Shown piece by piece: positions 54,772 through 64,000 of a DNA stretch of 64,000 nt (position 1 is its first letter; every line of letters begins with the position of its first letter). The stretch lies in assembly GCF_037975245.1 (NCBI RefSeq), contig NC_092577.1, positions 6,975,001 to 7,039,000 on the forward strand, given 5' to 3'. The translations under genes and the position numbers were made by a program. This stretch comes from Apostichopus japonicus. Its lineage: Eukaryota; Echinodermata; Holothuroidea; Aspidochirotida; Stichopodidae. The notes beneath the pieces were generated by a model, which saw only the letters and a list, made by a program, of their open reading frames with translations, did not search any database and was not told the DNA's origin.

Positions 54772-55165
54772 CGTTTCGATCCTAGCAGGGGCGTAGCGAG
54801 CGGGGGGGAGGTGGGGGGTGTCACACCCCCCAATAATTTGGTCGCTGTCGGCAAATTTTGGGTCTGTCGGCAAAAGGAGAAAAGGTGAAGAGAGCGGAAG
54901 GGGAAGAAAGAAGGAAAGCTGAATAGAGAAAAGGAGAACGGGAGCTTCTTCCGTGCCAAATTTGACTTAAAATATACACCAGTTGGCATCTAAGGACGTT
55001 TCAAAACTAACAAATTGCCAAAGGGGAGGGGACACCCCCTCCCCTTAGACCCCTCCCCATTTCAGTCACCACTTCCAGATCCGTCGGCAAATCAAATTCT
55101 CCACACCCCCCCAACAAAAAACCCTTCGCTACGCCCCTGGATCCTAGCAGGATCCTCTTCAGAGG
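54772..55165 (-). ncRNA. Hammerhead-like motif split by a MITE
   Basis: Minus-strand sequence GAGCCTCTGAAGAGGATCC-TGCTAGGATC-GAAACGTC is cut by the hAT element between its loop and stem II; removing the element and one copy of GATCCTAG restores contiguity. The core boxes CTGAAGA and GAAACGTC are both present, again with one extra base before stem II. It belongs to a Penelope-like tail in minus orientation. As it stands the motif cannot fold. Confidence 0.4.
54786..55139 (-). mobile_element. hAT-type MITE, CAGGGGCGTAGCGA ends, single-unit copy
   Basis: Starts CAGGGGCGTAGCGAGCGG and ends TTCGCTACGCCCCTG. GATCCTAG flanks it on both sides (54778-54785, 55140-55147), a perfect 8-bp duplication. 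It is the reverse-oriented relative of 1270-2044 with one 138-bp unit instead of four, 354 bp in total. Confidence 0.92.
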
Positions 55166-55239
55166 CTCAAAAAAGAAGGAAAGGAAAGGGAAAAAGATTC
55201 CTCTTAAACAAAGCAGTTCTAACAAACACAAAATTCTCC

Positions 55240-55760
55240 TCCCTTCAGACAGACCCCAAGGCCAGCAGTTCCTGAAAAACCCAGCCTTGCCTACAGACGT
55301 TCACGCAACCTACGGGACCTTCATGTGCGTGCTGCTGTTCCAACCTTTACTTCTAACCCTACACCCATTCACCCGTGACCGTACTTCGAGATGCATCTGT
55401 AGTCACCACATTGTTGAACCCAATTCCACCACCACCTTTTGCTCCCCTTTCCATCTCCCCCATGTTATCCCCATGTTTCCCCCCTCCCATACCCCCCTAT
55501 GTTACCTTCTCTCTTGACTCTCTTTCACCTTTTTTTCTCCACACCTCCCTGTCTTTGTCCATCTGCAGTTTATTCCATACCCTCTTCCTTTAATCCTCCC
55601 TTTGTCCCTCCACAGTTTATTTGCTGTACCTCTCCTCTCCCCCTGTAAATTTCTTCGTTCTCTCACTTCCTTTGTATATTAATCCTCTTTCACCTTACTC
55701 TTTTGTGTTCTCCCTACTCATTTACCTGTGTGTACTCTGTGCTTGTATTTGTCTCTTGTA
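55240..55760 (+). mobile_element. Penelope-like element fragment, plus strand
   Basis: The frame at 55286-55342 reads LAYRRSRNLRDLHVRAAVP, matching the conserved YRR..NLRD.LVRA block that precedes the zinc-binding and GIY-YIG region in Penelope-like proteins. A stop follows within about 15 codons (55376-55378). From about 55430 the sequence is the CT-rich tail shared with 50500-50815. The coding block between is deleted or decayed. Confidence 0.6.
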
Positions 55761-55985
55761 TATTTTGTCATCCAACCTCTTAGTTTTGACAAGTTGTACG
55801 AAGTGTGCAAATAGCGGTTTTCAAAAGTTTGACGTATTGATATATATTATAACGTGTGCAAGTCAATGCAATGTCCTTTCTACGCTTCCATACTAAACAG
55901 AAATAATCCAGTTAGCATAGTTGGCGTAATATTCAGGAGTTGCTAAGAATGTTTTTCATAGAATTAGATTATCCGCCATGGAAAA

Positions 55986-58900
55986 TAGGGATTTCATATG
56001 TACCAGCTAGGTGTTCATGAAGTATGAGTACCATACCGTGGGGGGCTTGGGACTGGGGGCCTTGAACTTTTGCAACGCCTCACGGAGCTAACACAAAGTC
56101 AATGGGAGCTGTTTCATTTTTTTTCTAAGTCCAAAACAGAATTGGCATATTTGGCATGTGTTTCGGGCCCCGTGCGCCATGGAAATGAAGGATTTGACCC
56201 AAACTAAGTCCTGACCCAAATTTCGTATGTACCAGCTAGACGTTCACGAAGTATGAGTACCATACCGTGGGGGGCTTGGGACTGGGGGCTTTGAACTTTT
56301 GCAACGCCTCACGGAGCTAACACAAAGTCAATGGGAGCTGTTTCATTTTTTTCTAAGTCCAAAACAGAATTGGCATATTTGGCATGTGTTTCGGGCCCCG
56401 TGCGCCATGGAAAATAAGGATTTGACCCAAACTAAGTCCTGACCCAAATTTCGTATGTATCAACTAGACGTCCATGAAGTATGAGTACCATACCGTGGGG
56501 GGCTTGGGACTGGGGGCCTTGAACTTTTGCAATGCCTCACGGAGCTAACACAAAGTCAATGGGAGCTGTTTCATTTTTTTTCTAAGTCCAAAACCGAATT
56601 GGCATATTTGGCATGTGTTTCGGGCCCCGTACGCCATGGAAATGAAGGATTTGACCCAAACTAAGTCCTGACCCAAATTTCGTATGTACCAGCTAGACGT
56701 TCACGAAGTATGAGTACCATACCGTGGGGGGCTTGGGACTGGGGGCTTTGAACTTTTGCAACGCCTCACGGAGCTAACACAAAGTCAATGGGAGCTGTTT
56801 CATTTTTTTTCTAAGTCCAAAACAGAATTGGCATATTTGGCATGTGTTTCGGGCCCCGTGCGCCATGGAAAATAGGGATTTGACCCAAACTAAGTCCTGA
56901 CCCAAATTTCGTATGTACCAGCTAGACGTTCACGAAGTATGAGTACCATACCGTGGGGGGCTTGGGACTGGGGGCTTTGAACTTTTGCAACGCCTCACGG
57001 AGCTAACACAAAGTCAATGGGAGCTGTTTCATTTTTTTTTCTAAGTCCAAAACAGAATTGGCATATTTGGCATTTGTTTCGGGCCCCGTGCGCCATGGAA
57101 AATAGGGATTTGACCCAAACTAAGTCCTGACCCCAATTTCGTATGTAACAACTAGACGTCCATGAAGTATGAGTACCATACCGTGGGGGGCTTGGGACTG
57201 GGGGCTTTGAACTTTTGCAACGCCTCACGGAGCTAACACAAAGTCAATGGGAGCTGTTTTATTTTTTTTCTAAGTCCAAAACAAAATTGGCATATTTGGC
57301 ATGTGTTTCGGGCCCCGTGCGCCATGGAAAATAGGGATTTGACCCAAACTAAGTCCTGACCCAAATTTCGTATGTAACAACTAGACGTTCACGAAGTATG
57401 AGTACCATACCGTGGGGGGCTTGGGACTGGGGGCTTTGAACTTTTGCAACGCCTCACGGAGCTAACACAAAGTCAATGGGAGCTGTTTCATTTTTTTCTA
57501 AGTCCAAAACAGAATTGGCATATTTGGCATGTGTTTCGGGCCCCGTGCGCCATGGAAAATAGGGATTTGACCCAAACTAAGTCCTGACCCAAATTTCGTA
57601 TGTACCAGCTAGACGTTCACGAAGTATGAGTACCATACCGTGGGGGGCTTGGGACTGGGGGCCTTGAACTTTTGCAACGCCTCACGGAGCTAACACAAAG
57701 TCAATGGGAGCTGTTTCATTTTTTTCTAAGTCCAAAACAGAATTGGCATATTTGGCATGTGTTTCGGGCCCCGTGCGCCATGGAAATGAAGGATTTGACC
57801 CAAACTAAGTCCTGACCCAAATTTCGTATGTATCAACTAGACGTCCACGAAGTATGAGTACCATACCGTGGGGGGCTTGGGACTGGGGGCCTTGAACTTT
57901 TGCAACGCCTCACGGAGCTAACACAAAGTCAATGGGAGCTGTTTCATTTTTTTTTCTAAGTCCAAAACAAAATTGGCATATTTGGCATGTGTTTCGGGCC
58001 CCGTGCGCCATGGAAATGAAGGATTTGACCCAAACTAAGTCCTGACCCAAATTTCGTATGTACCAGCTAGACGTTCACGAAGTATGAGTACCATACCGTG
58101 GGGGGCTTGGGACTGGGGGCCTTGAACTTTTGCAACGCCTCACGGAGCTAACACAAAGTCAATGGGAGCTGTTTCATTTTTTTTCTAAGTCCAAAACAGA
58201 ATTGGCATATTTGGCATGTGTTTCGGGCCCCGTGCGCCATGGAAAATAGGGATTTGACCCAAACTAAGTCCTGACCCAAATTTCGTATGTACCAGCTAGA
58301 CGTTCACGAAGTATGAGTACCATACCGTGGGGGGCTTGGGACTGGGGGCCTTGAACTTTTGCAACGCCTCACGGAGCTAACACAAAGTCAATGGGAGCTG
58401 TTTCATTTTTTTTCTAAGTCCAAAACAGAATTGGCATATTTGGCATGTGTTTCGGGCCCCGTGCGCCATGGAAAATAGGGATTTGACCCAAACTAAGTCC
58501 TGACCCAAATTTCGTATGTACCAGCTAGACGTTCACGAAGTATGAGTACCATACCGTGGGGGGCTTGGGACTGGGGGCCTTGAACTTTTGCAACGCCTCA
58601 CGGAGCTAACACAAAGTCAATGGGAGCTGTTTCATTTTTTTTTCTAAGTCCAAAACAGAATTGGCATATTTGGCATGTGTTTCGGGCCCCGTGCGCCATG
58701 GAAAATAGGGATTTGACCCAAACTAAGTCCTGACCCAAATTTCGTATGTACCAGCTAGACGTTCACGAAGTATGAGTACCATACCGTGGGGGGCTTGGGA
58801 CTGGGGGCCTTGAACTTTTGCAACGCCTCACGGAGCTAACACAAAGTCAATGGGAGCTGTTTCATTTTTTTTCTAAGTCCAAAACAGAATTGGCATATTT

Positions 58901-59068
58901 GGCATGTGTTTCGGGCCCCGTGCGCCATGGAAAATAGGGATTTGACCCAAACTAAGTCCTGACCCAAATTTCGTATGTACCAGCTAGACGTTCACGAAGT
59001 ATGAGTACCATACCGTGGGGGGCTTGGGACTGGGGGCCTTGAACATTTGCAACGCCTCACGAACATGG
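55986..59068 (-). repeat. 229-bp satellite array, right arm, about 13.4 units
   Basis: Reverse-complement orientation of the left array. Units contain GCAACGCCTCACGGAGCTAA and GGGCCCCGTGCGCCATGG at a period of about 229 bp. The subtype with CCAGCTAGACGTTCACGAAG predominates, more uniform than the left arm. The last unit ends in CGCCTCACGAACATGG at about 59068. Confidence 0.92.
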
Positions 59069-59360
59069 TGTTGAATCAATATCACGAACTTCATTTTCTT
59101 TTGAGATCTCATTCCTGTGCAAAGTCAATGCGTACAGAGAACCTGAAAATGTTTCTGTGTGTGTGCGCCGTGGTGCAACGTTGTGATTTTGGTCTCGTCA
59201 GGATTTAGCCACCTTGGTCAGAGATTTAACCTGTGTAAGCGCTATAACCTCTTCTGGAAATATTTGTAGTTATCTTGGCCTAGGCTTAGTTTGACTACGC
59301 TAAGGCGTAGCAAGGCGGAACATTCAAATGCTTAACTTTAGACCTAGCCTAGCCCTATAT

Positions 59361-61112
59361 GGTCCAGTGCCATTCCGCCATAGGTACAGTACTGTACATA
59401 CCACCATACCATTCCGCCGTAGGTTTCCATCCTTTCCGCCATAGCAACATTGCGAAATAGGTACACAATCTTTAATGGGTAAACATTTAGAATCCGTACC
59501 ATTCCTAACCCTATTCCCTACTTCCTTACCCTAATTCCTAACTACTAACCCTACAGTACTTCATAACCCTACTTCCTAACCCTAATTCCTAGCCCCTCGT
59601 AAGCTTTCCCATCGATATGGTACGGATTCTAAAGTTAGGCCCTTTAATGTACATGTTGGTCTTGGTCTTGATACTGCACAAATCGCCCCTGATGTGGCTG
59701 TTGACGTGCAGGCCTTCAAGTTTTGTTGATTGAATAGTTTTTCGTAAGAATCGATACACTGTGTTGAAAACATAAAATATTTGGTTGAAATAATTGAATT
59801 GATATAGGCTAGGTTCATTGATTATTAAAAGACCGATTCTGATTGTTGATTTAAATGACCAATTTTTTTATTGTGCTGGCATAGGTAGTGTGAAGCGAAG
59901 CAATACATACTGCACCCACAATAATTGTGCTCTTTCCGCCACACAAAAGTGCTTTACTGCCATCGGGGTATAAACCCAGGCTGGGTTACAGTTACACTAG
60001 GCTAGGTCTTTTTTTTAACATTACTACAATTTATTATTAACATGGTGGTACAACTCTGTTGACCACTGACTGAAGGAATCCTTTTTCTTTCATAAACAGA
60101 TTATATTCTACAGTAGGCTGTAGCAGTAGTAAGTAGTACAATGCTAGTAGAAGTGGGCTATGGGGCTAGTAGGCTATAGGCCTATCCTAGGAAACTAGTT
60201 TTGAAGAAGAGATATTTTGGTTTAAATTTAAGCACCTTGTGTTTCTAAACATGTGTTTATGTTAAAACTGATTAGATAGCCGACTTCTTTCCCCTAATGA
60301 AAAGATTTACGGTAAAGTGATGGCAGAAACATTGGTAATCCGTCCATTTTGTTTACATATATTCATTATGGCTGTTGGACTGAAAGTGGACCTGTGCATG
60401 CAGTGTGAGACCTAATTTTATAATGGCTGTTAGTGAACAAATCAATGGGCAATCCAATGTGTTGGCCATTATGTTTATCCTGACTTTCCTTTTGATAAAT
60501 AGCCTAACTTTGGGAAAAGAATCAACATGTCATGATTAATGTAATTGTAGTCTATGGTAATGGTTCCAGTGCAATTCCGCCATAGGTACATTCCGCCATA
60601 GGTTTCGATCCTTTCCGCTAGGCCGAAAGTTACAGTACATATTAGGAATGGATTTTACACAGGAATGTATTGGTGAAACTTTCGTTGATTCGCGTGGAAA
60701 GATAGGTACTGTACACCGTCTTCAAATGTGCCGGTTGGCTGGATGACTGAATTGTAGATAAGACAAGTTTGGGGAATATATACACAGTATATAATGTACA
60801 CTTTGATTGAATAGTTTTAATTGTAAGTTAGTAATCTTGAGTCGATACACTGTCTTCAAATATATAATAGTTGGTTGAATAAATCAAATTAATTTAGGTT
60901 GATACGAATGAATGATTTTGTGGATTTTGAGGGCCTATAGGTAGTGCATAGGTAGTGCATATAGGCATACAGGGAACCTACAATAAATGTGCTCTTTCCA
61001 CTATACAATAGTGATTTACTACCATCGGGGTAACATGGCGGAATGGCACCTTTTCTTTCGCGGAAAGAGCAAATTTTCTATGGATGTACCGATGGCGGAA
61101 TGACATGGCCCC
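59361..61112. mobile_element. Candidate DNA element, CATTCCGCCATAGGTAC ends
   Basis: The left end GGTCCAGTGCCATTCCGCCA and the right end, reversed, GGGGGCCATGTCATTCCGCC share an inverted repeat whose core is CATTCCGCCAT(A/C)GGTAC. TTCCGCCATAG-type words recur inside at 59408, 59428, 59934, 60573, 60589 and 60609, and inverted at 61033, 61060 and 61090. Two halves (about 59700-59980 and 60770-61030) are diverged copies (GATTGAATAGTTTT, CGATACACTGT, GTGCTCTTTCC, CCATCGGGGTA). No transposase and no clear target duplication. Confidence 0.5.
59500..59590. repeat. Degenerate CCCTAA/CCTAACCC-like tract
   Basis: Words such as TAACCCTA, CCTAACCC and CCTAATTCCTAACTACTAA alternate with CTTCC for about 90 bp. 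It resembles decayed telomere-type sequence but has no run of perfect TTAGGG units, and the resemblance may be accidental. Confidence 0.35.
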
Positions 61113-61786
61113 CTAGTCTACTGTACATATCCTATAGCGAAATACTGAAATCTGTTTTAATACGTTTTAATGATAGGTACAGTATAGATCTGTTAGTTCA
61201 TCTTTATGGATTGCCAAATTAGACTTTAAATGCATGTATGTTCAAACTTCTACTACTGTATGCCTTGGTCTACATTAGTTCTTTTTTTCAAAAAAAATCT
61301 AGGGATTAGTGACCTATACTCCTAATTTCATGGCCTAGCCTAATTGGTCACGTCTATAGTAGATTAGTCCAGAATACACCATTCTCTACTGTATTAAAGA
61401 CAGGAATGATCACGAGGTTGCTCTGAGGTACCCTATAGCTTATTTCAGCTGCAGACATCTACCAGTCTAGGTTCCCCTTCATTACACAGAAAAGTTAGAA
61501 TGTACAGTAGATCCCAAGTGTATAGTAAACACTTACTCGTCATACCTGTTGTAGTACTGTACTTACAAAAGAAATGAAGTTAAAGCATTATTATTGGGTT
61601 GGAAGTTGTCTAGATTGTCATCCACAGGCTAATAATACTGTTGATCAAATTAAACCCTTTTTTAAACGCATGAACTTATTACTCATTCCTGGACCTATTC
61701 AGACAGTCACATAAACACTAATGGCATTGCAGAAATGACCTAAATATTGCCACTGGTTTTCGTTATTTGCTAAAAGTTTTCTTTAG
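61113..61786. other. Non-coding upstream of the SET gene
   Basis: No gene or repeat recognised. It may include 5' untranslated exons of the SET gene, since TTTTCTTTAG immediately precedes the ATG and resembles an acceptor. Confidence 0.4.
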
Positions 61787-64000
61787 ATGAGCCGAAGCAG
61801 AAAAACAAAACAATCAGAGGAGCAGAGAGCTGTCGATGCCTGTCTTAAAGGAAAAGACACCGAAGGATTTCAAGTGAAATTTATAGATGAGTTCATAGGT
61901 ACAATTTCTTTTTTATTCATCTTTGTGAAGCTGCATTAAAAATTATTTGAAAGATTCACAACATAAGTCACATATCATTTATTTTGTTTTACAAACTATG
62001 AAATTTCCTAGATACAGTAGTTGAGCATGTGTGGTGACAAAATGAATCTAATTCTTTTCATCATTACATTTTGATTCCTTGCCAATGTAATAGAAATGAA
62101 ACAACTATAACTGCAGTGGCAGAGACAAGTAGTTCTGCTATAAAGTGGCCCAAGGTTGCTACATTTATTTGACCAGTGCAAGAAACTTAAAAAAATTGTG
62201 GCTTGGTAAAGTCATCAGGTAACGAAGTAACATGTTTGTTTGCTTTAGTGTAGGAATGATCACAATTAGCATCATTTAAAGCCCCCCCCCCATAAAAAAA
62301 TAGCAATGATGTACAGTGGCTTCTGTCTTGAGGCTTACTTGTCATATACCAATTAACGATAGTTATATGATTTGCATAACTGGGAAAGTGGAAGAAAAAT
62401 ATGGGTTTTCTGTACAGTAATCATCAGAAGTACTGTAGTACTTAAAAAAACATGAATCAGTTATATCTAGCCCATAAAACCAATGTTTACAGTAGGATGT
62501 TTCCTTTGATGTTTTGTTCCATACTTTCAGCCAAGCACCTACTGTAGGATTCCTGCTGAAATGTACAGTACTGTACAATACTGTACAATACAGTACAGTA
62601 CAGTAGATATTCATAGCTGTAGATTACAGTGATTACACCTCTTATTCTTGCAATGCTTCAAATATTTTACCCGCAACAAGAAACATAAACCCCAAACTGC
62701 TATAAAACAATCTTTGAACACTTGACTTCTGAGCTCTGAATTAAAGAAATATTTTCCATGAAATGTGAAATCTTGTGTCATACTTTAATGAGTGAGACTT
62801 ACTGTACACCTTGGAACCATTTATGTCAACTTTGCCTTCAGTTGGTTGCGATGCCAACATGTCCCTGTGCGTAGGAGTAAGAGTTATATAGTCTAGTGTG
62901 TTGGTACTCGTACATTGCAAAAATCAAGCAACACACTGACTTTGCTAAATGATGCCCTCCAGAAGTACGATATGTGTATGGGTGTCAGCCTTGGATACAT
63001 ACTGCACCACTTAATGTACACCCTATGAATAGGATAAACCACAATTACAGATGAAACACAAAACAGAACATTAAGATTTCAGCATGCAACATTTCAGTAT
63101 TTCTGTAACATGCTACTGTACAGGTATATCTCATTCTTCCTAAAACACCTTTCTGCAGGTTCTGAAGTAGGGTCTCCATAGCAACTTCTTCTCTGATATC
63201 ATATTTGAACAGAACATACAGTATGTCGTACACCAACTACTGTACATTAGGTTCCAAATTGTCATTCTTCAGAACCTGCTAACATCAGTTGCATTACAGT
63301 ATGTACGTTTTGTTGACTGTGTTCTTTAAAGGGTGTGAAGACTTGCGAAAAAAGAAACGTCTAATGCTGGTAATCTGACCTAGTTTCGAATGAGGTGTAA
63401 CGGAAGTGTTAGACACCACCAGCGATCCCAGAAAATACACACACAGCTTGCTATCGTCGGTAATCAGACACTAGTGTACAGCCAGTACATACAGCTGTGG
63501 TCAATACCCACAGCACAGTGCATAAACGATACAGCAATGGACATCTTAGGTCCAGCTACAGATAACAAGGTATCACGTTTTATTGCTGTCTGCATTTTGT
63601 AGCAACACAAACAAAACATCACTTGCAAGCAACAAAAAGTTAACTTTTTCAGATGTCTGCACACGGTTTGGGGCTAGCCTTTAAATAACAATAGTGTATA
63701 GAGGTATTTAATTTTACCCAATTCCCATGTCTCCCAATTCCCATGTCTTTTCATAGATCCATACTGTATGTCAGAGCATGGAGGTTGACACCATTTTACG
63801 GCAAGCAATCACTAACTGGTTTTCTGCTTAGTCTTGACTTCTGTTGCAACCTTGGTCAACATTGAAGCATAACCCTTTTTTCTCATTTTGTTACCCGGCC
63901 AGGCTCTGGTGTTTTTTGTGAGAAATTGTTCCAGAATGGAGACTTTCTTTTTAGAATATAGAGGGGAACAAATTTCTCAACAAGAAGCGGAAGAAAGGGA
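61787..64000 (+). CDS. SET-domain methyltransferase (KMT5A-like), first coding exons, partial
   Basis: Exon 1 is 61787-61898: MSRSRKTKQSEEQRAVDACL, then KGKDTEGFQVKFIDEFI. The donor is ATAG|GTACAA, phase 1. Exon 2 starts at 63903 after TTACCCGGCCAG and reads GSGVFCEKLFQNGDFL. The join gives FIDEFI-GSGVF...GDFL, the N-terminal SET signature (FI...GRGVF....F..GDF). The next codons should give LEYRGEQISQQEAEER, which is found only after skipping one T in a run of five (about 63946-63952); as written, the frame meets TAG at 63958-63960. Either the gene is a pseudogene or a homopolymer base is wrong. SET enzymes methylate lysines; KMT5A acts on histone H4 K20. The catalytic part is beyond the window. 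The 2-kb intron contains GTACAGT-rich simple sequence near 62560-62605 only. Confidence 0.65.

Larger units (their letters stand above)
46470..59270. repeat. Very large inverted structure with satellite arms
   Basis: Left arm 46470-50210 and right arm 55430-59270 are reverse complements in the same order: outer edge (GGTTATAGCGCTCAC at about 46484, complement at about 59240), satellite array, an inner 250-bp flank (49440-49690 against 55730-55985) and a Penelope-like tail (49993-50210 against 55430-55735). The left arm has about 300 extra bases at 49692-49992. The spacer of about 5.2 kb holds unrelated nested elements. No target duplication was found outside. Confidence 0.75.

Noticed and set aside
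54328-54873. 181-codon minus-strand frame
   Set aside because: It runs through two MITEs and the LINE fragment in the antisense direction and has no motif.
59500-59590. Interstitial telomere
   Set aside because: No run of perfect TTAGGG units; recorded only as a degenerate tract.
62563-62604. Regulatory meaning for the TACAGTACTGTAC run
   Set aside because: ACTGTAC/GTACAGT words are common throughout this window, so it looks like background simple sequence.

Overview
The window is from a eukaryotic, almost certainly animal, nuclear genome. It is AT-rich with low coding density, and its genes have introns with GT...AG boundaries. The content (a NACHT exon of the expanded invertebrate NLR type, a CREBL2/REPTOR-BP bZIP gene, a KMT5A-like SET domain start, tRNA-derived SINEs with the TGTCTTTGGGCAAGGCAC core, Penelope-like, Ty3/Gypsy, LINE, PIF/Harbinger and many hAT elements) points to a marine invertebrate deuterostome. 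An echinoderm, perhaps a sea cucumber, is my best guess; this is inference from gene style, not a database match.

Layout. 1-6.1 kb: a minisatellite split by a hAT-type MITE, then the first copy of a 4.69-kb segment (1385-6077) that recurs almost unchanged at 20782-25472. The first copy ends inside a NACHT exon; the second carries the whole exon (24443-25965, minus strand). 6.1-9.9 kb: a decayed minus-strand Gypsy element (gag, protease, RT, RNase H) with a PIF/Harbinger fragment inside it. 11-20.7 kb: two diverged copies of a block with possible exons, separated by DNA-transposon-like elements with GGGCCATTC ends and clusters of 15-bp motifs. 26-32.8 kb: mostly non-coding, with SINEs and short hAT elements.

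32.86-38.38 kb: a complete autonomous hAT transposon, with an 8-bp target duplication and a two-exon, uninterrupted transposase of about 812 residues. A perfect 28-bp inverted repeat covers the transposase splice donor. 38.9-43.3 kb: the three-exon CREBL2 gene. Its second intron is filled by a minisatellite that repeats the end of exon 2 together with its splice donor.

46.5-59.3 kb: a very large inverted structure. Arrays of a 229-bp satellite face each other across a spacer of Penelope-like fragments with hammerhead-like motifs, a LINE RT fragment, an unclassified interspersed repeat and nested hAT elements. 59.4-61.1 kb: a third GGGCCAT-type element. 61.8-64.0 kb: the first coding exon and the start of the second exon of a SET-domain methyltransferase gene that runs off the window.

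The two clear host genes are CREBL2 and the SET gene, with the NACHT exon a probable third. Most of the rest is transposon-derived, and several insertions can be ordered in time because they are nested or because an empty copy of the target lies elsewhere in the window.
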